Assembly: GCA_018857735.1 (NCBI GenBank)
Contig: JABMCL010003843.1
Coordinates: 96,001-160,000 of the forward strand
Source of the DNA: Alviniconcha marisindica
Lineage: Eukaryota; Mollusca; Gastropoda; Provannidae
Length of the DNA stretch: 64,000 nucleotides
Reading direction: 5' to 3'
The position numbers were made by a program, and so were the translations under genes. The notes under the pieces were generated by a model. That model saw nothing but the letters and a program-made list of their open reading frames with translations, was not told the DNA's origin and searched no databases. Below are positions 55,101-64,000 of this stretch, piece by piece. Every line of letters begins with the position of its first letter. Position 1 is the stretch's first letter.

Positions 55101-56041
55101 GAGAACCGAAGCAGATCAAACTGAGGTCCTTCCGCTTACCAAAGCCCAAACCAGACTCACCCAGCCCATCTTCTTTATTAACTGGCTTTAAAATGAGGTA
55201 GTTTTTCATCACACAAGCTCTGGTCTTGCTTCAGCCTGTGTTCAAGTTAATGGAATCATGCATTATAAAACTAAACTGGACCTCATCATCATCGTGCTCA
55301 GTTTATTGCATTGGCAGGTCACCCATGATGTGGACTAAGTATATTATATACAGCAAAACAGCAGCATCTTCATTATGTTAAAAGAATATGGACCCTCTGG
55401 TTGCCTGCAGGTCGGGCAGAGCCCTCAAACCCCCCACCCCGCCACGCCTGGCTCCGCTGCAGCGGTCTCACAGCGCTGAGGGTTTGCTGGCGGAGAGACA
55501 GCGTGACCCGCAGCTGACGCCCCCCGGCACCTCCTGCGGTCACCCAGTCGCCGGCCAGGAGTTGTGCTACCTGTGCCACCAGCGTGCCCGTCGCAACGTC
55601 CCTGTCTCCTTCGCGGAGGAGCGCAAGAGGAGGGAGGAGGAGGAGGCCCGGCTGCTGCAGCAGTACCAGACCATGAAGGATGCTGAGGACATTCTGAAGG
55701 AGCAGGTGCGTGGTATGGTTTCATAGTGTGGTGGTAGTAGTGGCAGCCAATGTCCTTCATGGTCAGCACTAGTGTTTGGGATCCGGTGTGGGTGAACAAA
55801 ATGCAGGTGAGCGCTTGGTGGAGACAGAAAAAAAAAGGGAATGAGTTGTATGGCTTTTGACGTGACGGGGTGAACCATTGATGTGTCACATTACATAAAA
55901 TGGCTGGATTGCAATCAGAGTAGAAACAGGCAAACAGTGACCAGATTGAAATCGGTTAAATATGGATGAGCAAGAGTCTGATCAGAAACTGGTATATTCT
56001 GCCAAAAGAAATGTGGAAAGAGGTGGTACCCCCCAAAAATC

Positions 56042-56119
<78 letters not shown>

Positions 56120-59100
56120 CCAACCAACTAACCAAACACCATGATCATTTTTGACCAGATTAAAAGCAAATCAGATATAGTTGTAGAAAGAAAGAAAGAA
56201 GAAAGAAAAAAAGAAGAAGAAGAAAAAGAATGACTTTGGGCACTGGCCAGTTTTCAAAAGAGTGAGTTGCATCCAGACTCAGAATGGATGAGCTTTGGCC
56301 AAAATCAAAACAGGTGATGGTTCTGCTTTCTGTTGTTTCAGTTCTGTTTTTTTTCTTCTTCTGAAAGTTGTTCTTCAGAGTGATTTCACAAATTATTTTT
56401 CACTGATTCCCTTTCAAACAGGAGCGTCACATTTCTCGGCGTCATGATCTGCAGAAGATCTCTGCATTCAACCTTGGAGTGTCTGAGGCTGTGAATGCAA
56501 AGAAGAAAGCCAAGGATACTGACCCTCAGGTAAGATGACCTTTAGTCTAGCTCTGTCTACAGTAAATGTGTACGTGTCCTCACAAAGGAAATGACATTAT
56601 CACCGATGCACCGTCACACTGTATCTTCACACACTTCTACACTTTGTGTCATCCGCAAGTGCTGACCCACATACAGCCCATTGTTTACAGTCTGTGTGCT
56701 AATTATGTTTTAATTATTGAGAACACTCTGAAGTTAAGATATGAATGCTTAACTGCAGACTTCATGTACATGGAACAACTACAAAGAGTATATATAGTGT
56801 CTTAAATGAGGGTGGTCTAATTTCACTAGGCATTGGAAATATCAAATGCTGTCCTTCTTTGTAACTCTCACTCTGTGACTTGTAGGCTTTTGTAAAATGA
56901 GTTTCATCCAGCAGGTAGATGAGATGAAAATAAAAATAAAAGTTGAGGATTTTGTATGAAAATGCTTCCTTGATTTTGTATTCAATTTTTGTATTTGGTT
57001 TTTATTTTTGACAACTAAAGAGACTGGCTGCACATAACAAGAACAAGTGTCCTAGCTGCCCAGTGCTGCACATGCTGCCTCTTTGGTTTTGGCATTAAAG
57101 ATGTGTACTCAGGTCACCAGAGGAAGAAAACCAGAAAAAGATGCAGGGTAGCTGTGACAGTTGGTAGCTGACGGTGCCAAGTCCTGCTAACCATGATTGG
57201 GTCAAGAAGGATTCAGAACTGAAATTAAAATCAACAGAGCAGGTTAAAATACAAAATCCTTGATTTTAGGTTTTTATTTTGACCTTTAAGACAGGCCAGC
57301 CTTCTTGGACAAAACATGTTTTGAGATGGGTAGTTCCTCTAAGTGTTTAAAAGAAAAGGTGAGCAGCGCTAGTGCTAAACAGTTCCTTTAAGTGTTCAAA
57401 AGAAAAGGCAAGCAATGCTAGTGCTAAACAGTGTTCACTTTATCTGTACTGGGACTGATGAGTCAAATAGTTATTAAGGTTTTGGTGCCCAGTTGGGACT
57501 TCCAGATCTGGAACAGGGACTTCCACCATACTGCAGCGGTGAGTAGTGCTGGGAAAGTCCATGACTGTGGATTTATGTCTGGATGTCAGATACCTGGTGT
57601 TTGGGCTGTTGGTACTCCACTGTATTGATTTTGATCTAACTTTTTTTCTTTTTTTCTTCTGCCCATCAGAGAGCCTACATTTTCCAGAGACGACCTCGGA
57701 CACCACCCAAGTACCCCAAACAAGAGGAGTATCTCAAGGAACTTACCAAACAGGTATGTAGCCCACAACACAAAGTGCATTATTGTAGGTTTGGATTTTG
57801 TGTTCATGCTCTAAGTATTCTTGCTCATGGTGTTTACCAGTATGAATTTCAGTGGCAATGTGTGTGTGTTGGGGGGGGGGGGGGGGGGGGGGGGGAGAGA
57901 TGGGAGGAGGGTAAAGAGAATTTGAATTCTGTTGTGCAATTTTTATTTTTTTAAATCTTCTAAATTATGGCTGCGTGCCTGCTTAAAATGGATGATTGGT
58001 TAATAACAGCAGCTGCACATTAAGTGTCCATTTTGCAAGTCAGTGGCAGTTACCAGCGTACAATATAAGTATTTTGTTGTTGTTGTCTAAGCCCCAAAGC
58101 CTCAAGCATTGTCCTGTCTGCATACTCATGCAAGAGTATAGCCTCAGAGGAGAAGAAACTAATTTAGTGGATGTGTGCAGCTGCTCTGCTTTTTCTGTTC
58201 ATTATGATTATATGCACAAGATACTGCCAGTTGCAAACATTTTGTAAGCATGGTTTGAGTGTTTCTTTGGGAGATGAAAGTGCTTTTTTTTTCTCCACCT
58301 TGCACACAGGTTGAAGTGAAGGAAACTACCCAAGCCAGAAGGAAAGCAGATGATCAGTTCCTGGAACGTCTTGAGCAAGTGCAGCTGGCAGAAGAGTGAG
58401 TAATAATTATGAAGACTGGGTGAGGATTGGGAATAAAGGAAACTGGAAGTAAACTACGAATGCACTGGACTGCATGAAGTCATTGATGAATGCATGTCAT
58501 TCAGTCACTCAATCTCTCATTTGACTTAGTCAGTCAGTCAGTAAATCAGTCAATCATTGCTCACTCTCTCACTCACTCACTCACTCACTCACTCACTCAA
58601 CCATTACTCAGTCACTCATTCAGTCACTCACTTGACTTGCTCACTCAATCAGTAAATCAATCAATCATTGAACCAGTGAGTGTATTAATCAGTAAATGTC
58701 AAGCAAATCTAAACTGCAAAATGACTGGATGAATACATACGATTTCAGAACCAGACCTATTTTGTATTGAGCATCATTGTTGACTGCACTTGCAAACCTC
58801 TCTTGCATTTTTTAATTGAACCCTTCAAACATTTCATGAATGCTTGTGTTGTTTGCTTTTCAGCCTTGCAGCACAGCGTGAACAATACATCAAGGACAAG
58901 GTTGATCAAGTGACCACTTACAAGAAAGCTTTGGATGCTCAGGTGAGATTCCAAAAGGCAGGTAGATGCCTGTTTTTGTGAGGATGTGTGATGTGAAAAA
59001 CTTACAGAAAAGCAACATGAATGCCACATAATTAATACAAAATACCAATCAAAAGGTTTCAGATTTTTGCCCACATATCAGGTAGCGGTCTTAGTGTTCA

Positions 59101-61550
59101 TGGTCATTATATCAGTCTCTGTACTGAAAGGTTCATGGTCATATCAGTATCTCTACTGAAAGGATTTTGATTTATTATTGTCGTTTCTGCTTATCATGTA
59201 TAATTTGCATCTATTTACAGGTGTAAAATCAATTTTATTTGTTTATTTCCATTGTGCTTGATTCTTTGATGGACAAACATTGTCCAGTATGGATTAGAAC
59301 TGGTCACAGATTGTTGTGAAGGCCTATTGGAGGATACGTGTATACCAATCAATCTGGTCCAACCCTTAAGATACCTTTGTGGCTGTAAGTGTTTGTACCT
59401 TTCAGTGCACCTGTGACCCCCCCCCCCCATGGGCAGAAGGGAAATCTGTGCTTCTCTTTTTCTCCATTCTGCATTGCACTATGCATATTTATGAAGCGGT
59501 TTGGTTCTTTCATGGTTTGTAATAACAATAACGGTTTGGTTCTTTCACGGTTTGTAATAATGACTGTTTGATCCTTGGATCTTTCCCACAGCTGCGGTTC
59601 AAACCAGTGCCCATCCCACCCCGCGAGCCTGACTCCGAGGTCTTTGGCAAGAATGACATGACCAATGAGAAGCTTGCGGAGCGGAGGCGACGAGCCCACA
59701 TCTTGTTCCAGGAGCAGCAGGAGCTGGTGGGGCAGCGCAAGCGGGAGGCCATTCTGAAGCGTCTTGCCGAGCAGGAGAGAGAGCAGCTGGTGCTGGACAA
59801 GACGAAAGAGGGGTAGGCTTGAAACACTTGGCACGCTGGAACAGGGACAGTGTCCAGATTGGTTGTTGTTTTCGTTGTTGAGAGTGTCCAGATTGTTGTT
59901 GTTATTGGTGGTGGTGATGGTGGTGGAGGTAGTGGACATGTAGGAATGAGAACAGCTTTTTTTGCTGGGTGGTGGGGGGGGGGGGGGGGGGGTGAAAGAT
60001 GGGTGCGCTCAGAACAATTCTGTGGGAACTGAGGTAATTTTTTCGGAGCGTTGACAGAGGCAAGGTGGATTATATGGCTTAAAGTTCAGAATGATAGACT
60101 GTGAGTCAGAGGTGTTGCATTTCTTCAACTGATTGATATAATCTTGTTATTTATGCACTTGTGTAACAGTCCAAAACAGAAAGAGGCCAAGAGCATCGTG
60201 CAGAGCCATCAAAGTCTTTTGAGCACTAATTAACTCCCTTGTTTGTTGATTATGTACACGCGTAACACATGTACTGACTGGACAGCTGAAGTTTGAAAAT
60301 GTCCGGGTAGTCAGAAAGAACAAAAACTCCTGCCTGGACCGGTAGGACTTGGCAGCTTAGATTCCCCATTTTTCTATCATGGTCAAACCTTTGTGGAAAT
60401 TCAAATGGCATCCAAACCTCCACTTAGACTAGCTAGGCTAGGAACAAGCACCATTCAAACTGAAGACAGCGTCCATGAAGGAAGGTGGGAATGGTTTAGA
60501 TCACTGTAACATCCAGGTGCATGACTTCATAGCCTGCATTCTGCTCTGTCTTGTTTATGACACAGATCGATGTATAGAATGCAAGTATGCCATTTGATGG
60601 TTTGCAACCTCTCAGCCCAGTCATTTGCCATTTGATTATGAAAAGTAAATTTCAAGCATAAATTATGTCAGAGTTCAGGAGCTGTGTGAAAGTCGAGGTG
60701 GCCATCCTGGGCTTTCCGTCCTAATGAGCCTTACAGTTTCTGTGGACGTAAAGCTACATTGAACCATGCTTAGGCATTGGTCACAGTTTGTCCCTAATAT
60801 GTCAACCAACATCCAGGGACATAAGGCTCTACATCATCATCATCATCATGTTATACGATTAGCCTGTAATGTAAAATCAGTGCTGTTGCCCAGACTAACT
60901 GCCACCTAAGCCCTATGCTATAGGTGCCCAGCTGTTACAAGGGGTAAAAGGCTGAACAGGACGCAACAGGTGAACATCAGTGTAAAAATTATGGCAATGG
61001 ATTGGGAATAAAACACATAAACACCGCTTATATTATGCAGGGAGAGCCTGTCCATAATGCTGTGAAATATGTATAGATAGAGAGAATTTATCTTTTGAAA
61101 TTGTTGTTTTAGGCTAATTTAAGTAACATGTTGATGTGTGTTTTATTGCATTTGTTGTTATGTAAAGTACTACAAGCTCATATAATTGTTGTTGAGGCGC
61201 TATATAAAATAAATTGTTATTATTATTAAAGAGGAAAATGGGTTGGTATTTGCTGTGAACGTCAAAATTCTCTTCTCCCTTTCAGCATCGTGGAAGACAG
61301 AGCCCATCGCCACAGAGCGCGGGTGGAAAACCGCCGCCGTCTGGAGGATGAGTGGCAGCAGGCAGCGGAAAAGAAGCGGGCTCGCGAGCTGGAAGAACGG
61401 CTGCTGGGACTGGAAGCGGGTCAGCTCCTGCACGAACAGTGTGACAAGTACAGCCACTGCCGACAGTGCAAACGGCGCATGGACAACTGCGGGGAGAGCA
61501 ACATCTGGAGGGAGTCGCGCTACATCCCCGGGTCACGTATCATGGTGTGA
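38476..61550 (+). CDS. CCDC81: Coiled-coil domain-containing protein 81 (14 coding exons)
   Basis: Exons: 38476-38554, 43070-43131, 44029-44185, 44682-44938, 45354-45433, 49114-49469, 54439-54604, 55411-55705, 56422-56529, 57670-57753, 58310-58395, 58864-58942, 59592-59812, 61286-61550. They total 2295 nt, 764 aa plus TGA, all phases matching (human CCDC81 is about 650 aa). Residues 15-98 and 110-190 form the two HU-like domains of the CCDC81 family; blocks include VWENVSAYIEKQ, VQIPNFGTFSF and NVELSFSGIGRL. A long acidic/proline-rich linker follows (exon 6), then ELCYLCHQRARR with a CxxC pair. A Glu/Arg/Lys-rich coiled coil spans exons 8-14, and the conserved end has CDKYSHCRQCKRRMDNC and WRESRYIPGSR. 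The family is linked to centrosomes and cilia in animals (family knowledge). The linker is longer than in vertebrates. A further optional exon may lie at 53017-53178. Confidence 0.96.
39120..39640. repeat. About 180-bp diverged tandem units rich in GATCTGG words
   Basis: In CCDC81 intron 1. Two good copies (about 39255-39430 and 39450-39620) share AAAACCA[AG]CC[CT][AG]GATCTGAT, CTGGT[CT][TC][GA]GAAGCAAGC and TGCAAGAATCATCTGGCC. A weaker third copy precedes them. Many words are near-palindromic (CCAGATC/GATCTGG). Confidence 0.65.
40009..40254 (+). pseudogene. THAP-domain coding remnant with in-frame stop
   Basis: From the ATG at 40009 the frame reads MPACCAVANCNNSQATQS, with C-x4-C, then YEFPWNRP (the conserved FP) and RRKWVKF (the conserved Trp). 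A TGA follows at 40135-40137. The same frame then continues to HLCSEHF (C-x2-H), completing the C2CH zinc-binding signature, and closes with TAG at 40252. Residue spacing fits a THAP domain of about 80 aa. The premature stop shows that it no longer makes an intact protein. It probably was the DNA-binding head of the surrounding element's transposase. Confidence 0.75.
40261..41678. repeat. Inner inverted repeats inside the Kolobok-like element
   Basis: The left arm starts CCACAGGGTAACCGACTTGG and continues with GTTTGAATCTCCAATGAT. The right arm (41614-41678), reverse-complemented, starts CCACAGGGTAACCGACTTGG and continues with CAAATCTCCAAGGATGAAGC. The arms are about 50-60 bp and enclose 1.3 kb without a recognisable ORF. 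This could be a second element nested just after the THAP stop or a subterminal foldback. I see no convincing target duplication. Confidence 0.6.
40395..40530. repeat. Short tandem repeat, CAAATGCCTGTGGCAAAGAA
   Basis: Roughly 35-45-bp units with AAATGCCTGTGGCAAAGAAA and GAAAGACCACA recur about three times inside the inner inverted-repeat segment. Confidence 0.65.
42797..42850 (-). repeat. Dispersed short motif, copy 4 (inverted)
   Basis: CCTGATATAACCATGATGGT, TGACTGAGTGTAAAACACCA, AGTTACTTATTTACTTACT: the same core and (ACTT)n edge as the other copies. CCDC81 intron 1. Confidence 0.65.
43261..43307 (+). repeat. Poly-G tract (longest run 25 nt) in CCDC81 intron 2
   Basis: G-rich stretch broken by single A bases, then 25 uninterrupted G at 43283-43307, on the sense strand and about 130 bp after the donor of exon 2. 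Confidence 0.97.
43407..43467. repeat. (TG)n microsatellite
   Basis: TG repeat of about 30 units in CCDC81 intron 2. Confidence 0.96.
46190..47360 (+). mobile_element. Internally deleted non-LTR (LINE) retrotransposon in CCDC81 intron 5
   Basis: Left part (46230-46640): conceptual reading with frameshifts gives an endonuclease-like stretch (ICNFVQDQNL, then PRGGGLAVIY). Right part: the frame ending at 47037 reads HWLPISDHITYN...YLIDLLQIYTPSHTLQS...WDNLPFS...FKSQLKTHLF, the typical C-terminal end of CR1/L2/Jockey-type reverse transcriptase ORFs. The reverse transcriptase core is missing, so over 2 kb was lost. The 3' end has TTTGAGCCAGTTTAGTTGGA, GGCACTGTATAAGTGTTACA and (TTA)n, a common LINE tail. 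Dead copy. Confidence 0.8.
47744..47927. mobile_element. MITE-like element, 184 bp, with long terminal inverted repeats
   Basis: The left end CTGCAAAATAGTTTGGTGTC continues CATGTTTAAAAGTTCC. The right end, reverse-complemented, reads CTGCAAAATAGTTAGGTGTA and CATGTTTAAAAGTTCC, about 36 of 40 bp identical. Target duplication is unclear. CCDC81 intron 5. Confidence 0.65.
51481..51541. repeat. (GGT)n/(TG)n microsatellite
   Basis: GGT/GTGG repeats passing into TG repeat in the large CCDC81 intron 6. Confidence 0.93.
52125..52191. repeat. (TG)n microsatellite
   Basis: About 33 TG units in CCDC81 intron 6. Confidence 0.97.
53017..53178 (+). CDS. Candidate Ser/Arg-rich cassette exon of CCDC81
   Basis: This 162-bp open segment (54 codons) lies in the intron between exons 49114-49469 and 54439-54604. 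It begins after an AG (...aatctgag) and ends at the donor gtaggt. Both ends are phase 1, the same as the flanking junction, so it could be included or skipped without a frameshift. It would add a peptide rich in RS dipeptides (for example LRSRSSLRSRS). Against it: the acceptor's pyrimidine tract is weak and no homologous exon is known to me. Confidence 0.35.
53710..53731 (+). repeat. Poly-G tract (22 nt)
   Basis: Follows a short (GA)n run in CCDC81 intron 6; sense-strand G. Confidence 0.97.
53950..54240 (-). repeat. tRNA-derived SINE family C, copy 1
   Basis: The minus strand from about 54235 has GGTTTGATTCCGC (B box), then a body shared with 54840-55170: TTGTGGTTTGTGGACACTG, CATTAAAATGGTTTTCATCA, CACTTCCCATCTTAATGCAG and CTGGTGGTGATAGAGTAGCA. 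It ends about 200 bp upstream of CCDC81 exon 54439-54604. Confidence 0.6.
54840..55175 (-). repeat. tRNA-derived SINE family C, copy 2
   Basis: A diverged relative of 53950-54240 in the next CCDC81 intron and the same orientation: CACCACCAGAATGATTTTGT, ATTAAGATGGGCAGTG, CATCAGTGTCCATGAATCAC, and a degenerate B box near 55115. Confidence 0.6.
56039..56117. repeat. (CAA)n(CA)n microsatellite
   Basis: About 10 CAA units followed by about 22 CA units in CCDC81 intron 8. Confidence 0.96.
57871..57895 (+). repeat. Poly-G tract (25 nt)
   Basis: Follows a short TG run, about 120 bp after the donor of CCDC81 exon 57670-57753; sense-strand G. Confidence 0.97.
58495..58690. repeat. (ACTC)n / (AGTC)n tetranucleotide array
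   Basis: CACTCACTCACTC core (58568-58600) embedded in a larger imperfect repeat of CAGTCAGTAAATCAGTCAAT words, in CCDC81 intron 11. Confidence 0.9.
59974..59992 (+). repeat. Poly-G tract (19 nt)
   Basis: In CCDC81 intron 13, about 160 bp after the donor; sense-strand G. Confidence 0.97.
60700..61230. repeat. Two repeat tails in CCDC81 intron 13
   Basis: TTACAGTTTCTGTGGACGTA at about 60730 resembles the tail at 34345-34395. GAGGCGCTATATAAAATAAA plus (TTA)n at 61195-61230 is a typical LINE/SINE 3' end. No protein remains are visible between them. Confidence 0.45.
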
Positions 61551-61751
61551 TGACCCCCCCCCCACATGTGTTACAGAGACTGGACAAGTGGGTGTGGGGT
61601 TGGCGTTCATGCATGCCTTATAGCGGAGAACATGCGTGGTGTGTGAAGTGGTCGTTATCAATCCAGATGTAACTGTCTTCTTTGCTTTCTGTTGTGCAGT
61701 TGACATCAGTATTTCTTTGGAGGGAGAGTTTTGGGGGATGGGGTTGGGGTT

Positions 61752-61774
61752 GGGGGGGGGGGGGGGGGGGGGGG
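61752..61774 (+). repeat. Poly-G tract (23 nt) in the CCDC81 3' UTR
   Basis: Preceded by GGGGTTGGGGTT words; sense-strand G, about 200 bp after the stop and upstream of the polyadenylation signal. Confidence 0.97.
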
Positions 61775-62111
61775 AAGAGGGGGTTACATTGACTATTGTG
61801 TCTTTTATTTGAAGATTCTACTTGCACTTCTTGGATGATGTCATGTACATAGCTGCAGTGTCTGGTTATGCCCAAACTTGGCAAAATGGTGGACTTGCTT
61901 TTCTACTTACAGTATTGATCTCTTTTTGTTGCTGTTCCTTTAACAAAAAATGTAATAAGAAATCAGTGTCTAACAGTTTTATGTTGCACTTGTTCAATTT
62001 GATGGGACTAGTTCTTGTTTTCTTCTTCTTTTTGTTCTCTTCCATCTTCTTTTTTTTTTCTTTTTTTTTTTTCTTCTTCTTTTTTGTGTGTGTGACTTTT
62101 ATGTTCTTTTA

Positions 62112-62122
62112 AATAAAATAAA
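62112..62122 (+). terminator. Overlapping AATAAA polyadenylation signals of CCDC81
   Basis: Two overlapping AATAAA hexamers lie about 560 bp after the CCDC81 stop, after a long T-rich stretch and before another T-rich segment. They are the first strong signal after the stop. Further AATAAA copies at about 63935 and 63962 could end a longer 3' UTR or belong to something else. Confidence 0.6.
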
Positions 62123-62231
62123 AAACTTTTATTTCGCTCTAGGCATTTGTCTGTCTTGCTTTTCTTCTTCTGTCTTCCCTGCCATGACAATGATCAGATT
62201 GAACAATGCAGAAGTGTTTGGGTAAGTAACT

Positions 62232-62278
62232 TGGTGTTTTATGCCCAGTCAACCAGTATGGTTATATCAGGGCGAAGA
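62232..62278 (+). repeat. Dispersed short motif, copy 5
   Basis: GGTGTTTTATGCCCAGTCAA, CCAGTATGGTTATATCAGGG, preceded by AAGTAACTT. Best match to copy 1 at 19790. Confidence 0.7.
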
Positions 62279-64000
62279 AGCGTTTGGACTGTTCCCGCAT
62301 TAGTGCTGGTGGGGTTCCTGTTGGTGGGTTTTGACATCTTCTTGTTTTGCTTGTTTGGAAGAAATTTTCTTCAAATTACTGAAAAGTGTTACTTGCCATT
62401 GTTTGAAAAACAAAGGCCCTTCAAGGTTTTGATTTAGCAACCCCACCCCTGACCCAAATACCATCACCCAGGAAAAAAAAGAGAAAGGGAGTAGAAGAAA
62501 AAGGTTCCGTCACGTGCTAAAGGAACTAGCCTTCTCAGTTTTGGGGGATTTTTATATTTTTATTTGAGTCATTATTTTTCTGTAGTATTATTATTTGCAT
62601 CTGCCAGCAAAACTTTACCCCCAAATGACCAGTTACAGTGAGCTGAAAATAGTTTGGGTTCAGCCCAGTAGATCACCCTTTTTCTGGAACAACTGTAGTA
62701 AGCTATTAAAGGTTCACTCCACAGAGAATGAACACTATTATATATATTTAAAAAAAAAAAAAAGAGAGAGAAAAAAATCACTGACAAAAATGAAAACAAT
62801 TCTTTTGTAAACTGTTTACAGAAATAAGAGATTCTAGTGACAACAAAAACACTTTGGTGACAGCATACTAGAACATGGAGAAGAGTGCTAAGTGTGGTAA
62901 AGGGTGTGTCAGTGAAGCTGAGAACTTATAAAATTACTATTAAATCAACAGCACTTTTAGTTGCTGGGATCATGTTTTTGTTGTTGTTTTTAACCTGTTC
63001 CAAGATCTCGAGGAGTTATTTTCAATTCAAACCTGAGAAGGCAAGTTCCTTTAAATTTAAGTGCCGTTTGCATTCTATCATGGTCTGTGCTTGACATCAG
63101 ATATTTCTGTACTTTCGTATTTTCGAATTTTCGTATCTCTTCTGTTGCTTGGTTATAATGAAATTCTTTTGTTTTGAGGCATAGATATGCTCTTGTGGAT
63201 AAAAAGCACCTTTGCTTTCAGGTATAGACCGAGCATTGGTTATGATGAAATCTTTTTTCTTTTTTAATCAAAGCTGTTCAGTGGAAATTCTTTTTATTTC
63301 ATTTCTTTTCGTCATATATCTGATTGAATTTCCTTTTCTTTCAATCATCTACCTTTTTTGATACTTGAAAATGACACCATTTTGTCATATCTGGAGGTAT
63401 GTTTGATGATTGTGGTGACAAAATTTTGATTTACCCCCCCTGGAGTTGTGTTTTGGATTACTAACAGAAGCTGTTGTCTGTGATATAAAATGACATTATT
63501 TTGACTGTTTGTTTGAACTCCCCAGCCCTGTTTATATTATGTTTTAATGTTCCTTATTTGAACAGTTGTTGATTTTTCCCCCAATTTAAAATACATTTTT
63601 GGAAAGCACATCTTCTAAAGGTCTTTTAGTTTACATATGTCAAAGTTGTGTTTTCTGTTCGAATAGAAACATTTACTTACATGGATATATTTTTTGGAAT
63701 ATTTATTTTAACTAAATCATCCTGTTTACATCACATTTGAATGTTCTTGAACATTTGTTGATTTTTTTTATCATACCTTTTCTTCTTGAAAGGAAGCATA
63801 TATTTTTTAGTTTTAGTTTTTTGTTTGCATGTATAATGGAATAGAAATATTTGATCACAGAGATATATACTGACTCATAAGGATTAGGACAGATGAAGTG
63901 TAAGCCAGATTCAGCTGGAAGCATTGTCTGTGATAATAAAAACATATTTTAAAAAGTTGAAAATAAAGCTTACTTTATGAACTGATTGTTCAATGTCTAA

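Larger units (their letters stand above)
61551..64000 (+). other. CCDC81 3' UTR and downstream flank; no further gene seen
   Basis: After the stop come a poly-G run, a T-rich tract and the AATAAA pair at 62112. From 62130 on the sequence is AT-rich with the dispersed motif at 62232-62278, a poly-A run at 62750 and scattered AATAAA, without a supported coding exon. Confidence 0.55.

Noticed and set aside
55425..55889. 154-codon minus-strand ORF opposite CCDC81 exon 8
   Set aside because: Antisense shadow of a GC-rich coding exon.
59349..59939. 196-codon minus-strand ORF opposite CCDC81 exon 13
   Set aside because: Antisense shadow; the plus-strand exon has matching splice sites and the conserved coiled-coil sequence.

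Overview
This is an intron-rich animal nuclear locus. All splice junctions I could reconstruct are GT-AG, simple repeats (CA/TG, poly-G/poly-C) are dense, and there are tRNA-derived SINE-like repeats, LINE and DNA-transposon remnants. No prokaryotic or viral gene was seen. The repeat style and protein sequences suggest a lophotrochozoan, probably a gastropod mollusc, but this is inference and no species is claimed.

Three protein-coding genes account for the coding sequence, each assembled exon by exon with every intron phase matching. (1) Minus strand, 21529 down to 2586: 15 coding exons for a protein of about 782 residues with an acidic N-terminus, a CxxC...CxxC zinc-finger-like segment, a complete von Willebrand A domain with a perfect MIDAS (DxSxS, T, D), and a charged C-terminal tail. 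It resembles the invertebrate proteins annotated as circularly permutated Ras protein 1-like. (2) Minus strand, 32136 down to 25441: 7 coding exons for SYF2, a spliceosome-associated factor (236 aa). (3) Plus strand, 38476 to 61550: 14 coding exons for CCDC81 (764 aa), with two HU-like domains and a long C-terminal coiled coil. SYF2 and CCDC81 are head to head, about 6.3 kb apart. An RFX X-box-like site lies about 100 bp before the CCDC81 start, fitting a ciliary/centrosomal gene.

Region by region: 1-2.6 kb, 3' flank of the VWA gene; 2.6-21.5 kb, VWA gene whose introns hold several minisatellites; 21.5-25.4 kb, intergenic with nested SINEs and a 67-bp tandem repeat; 25.4-32.1 kb, SYF2 with a possible solo LTR in intron 1; 32.1-38.5 kb, intergenic with a full tRNA-derived SINE; 38.5-61.6 kb, CCDC81, whose intron 1 holds a 2.16-kb TTAA-flanked DNA transposon remnant with a broken THAP domain (Kolobok-like), and whose intron 5 holds a collapsed LINE and a small inverted-repeat element; 61.6-64 kb, 3' UTR and flank.

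The most unusual observation is in the VWA gene. In at least three introns the tandem-repeat unit contains a copy of that intron's own 3' splice site plus the first bases of the following exon. This gives arrays of decoy acceptors, and in one intron the nearest two are in frame and open. SYF2 shows a parallel case with a duplicated 5' splice site. Together with about a dozen long poly-G/poly-C tracts and a phase-compatible Ser/Arg-rich candidate cassette exon in CCDC81, splicing is the theme of the window.
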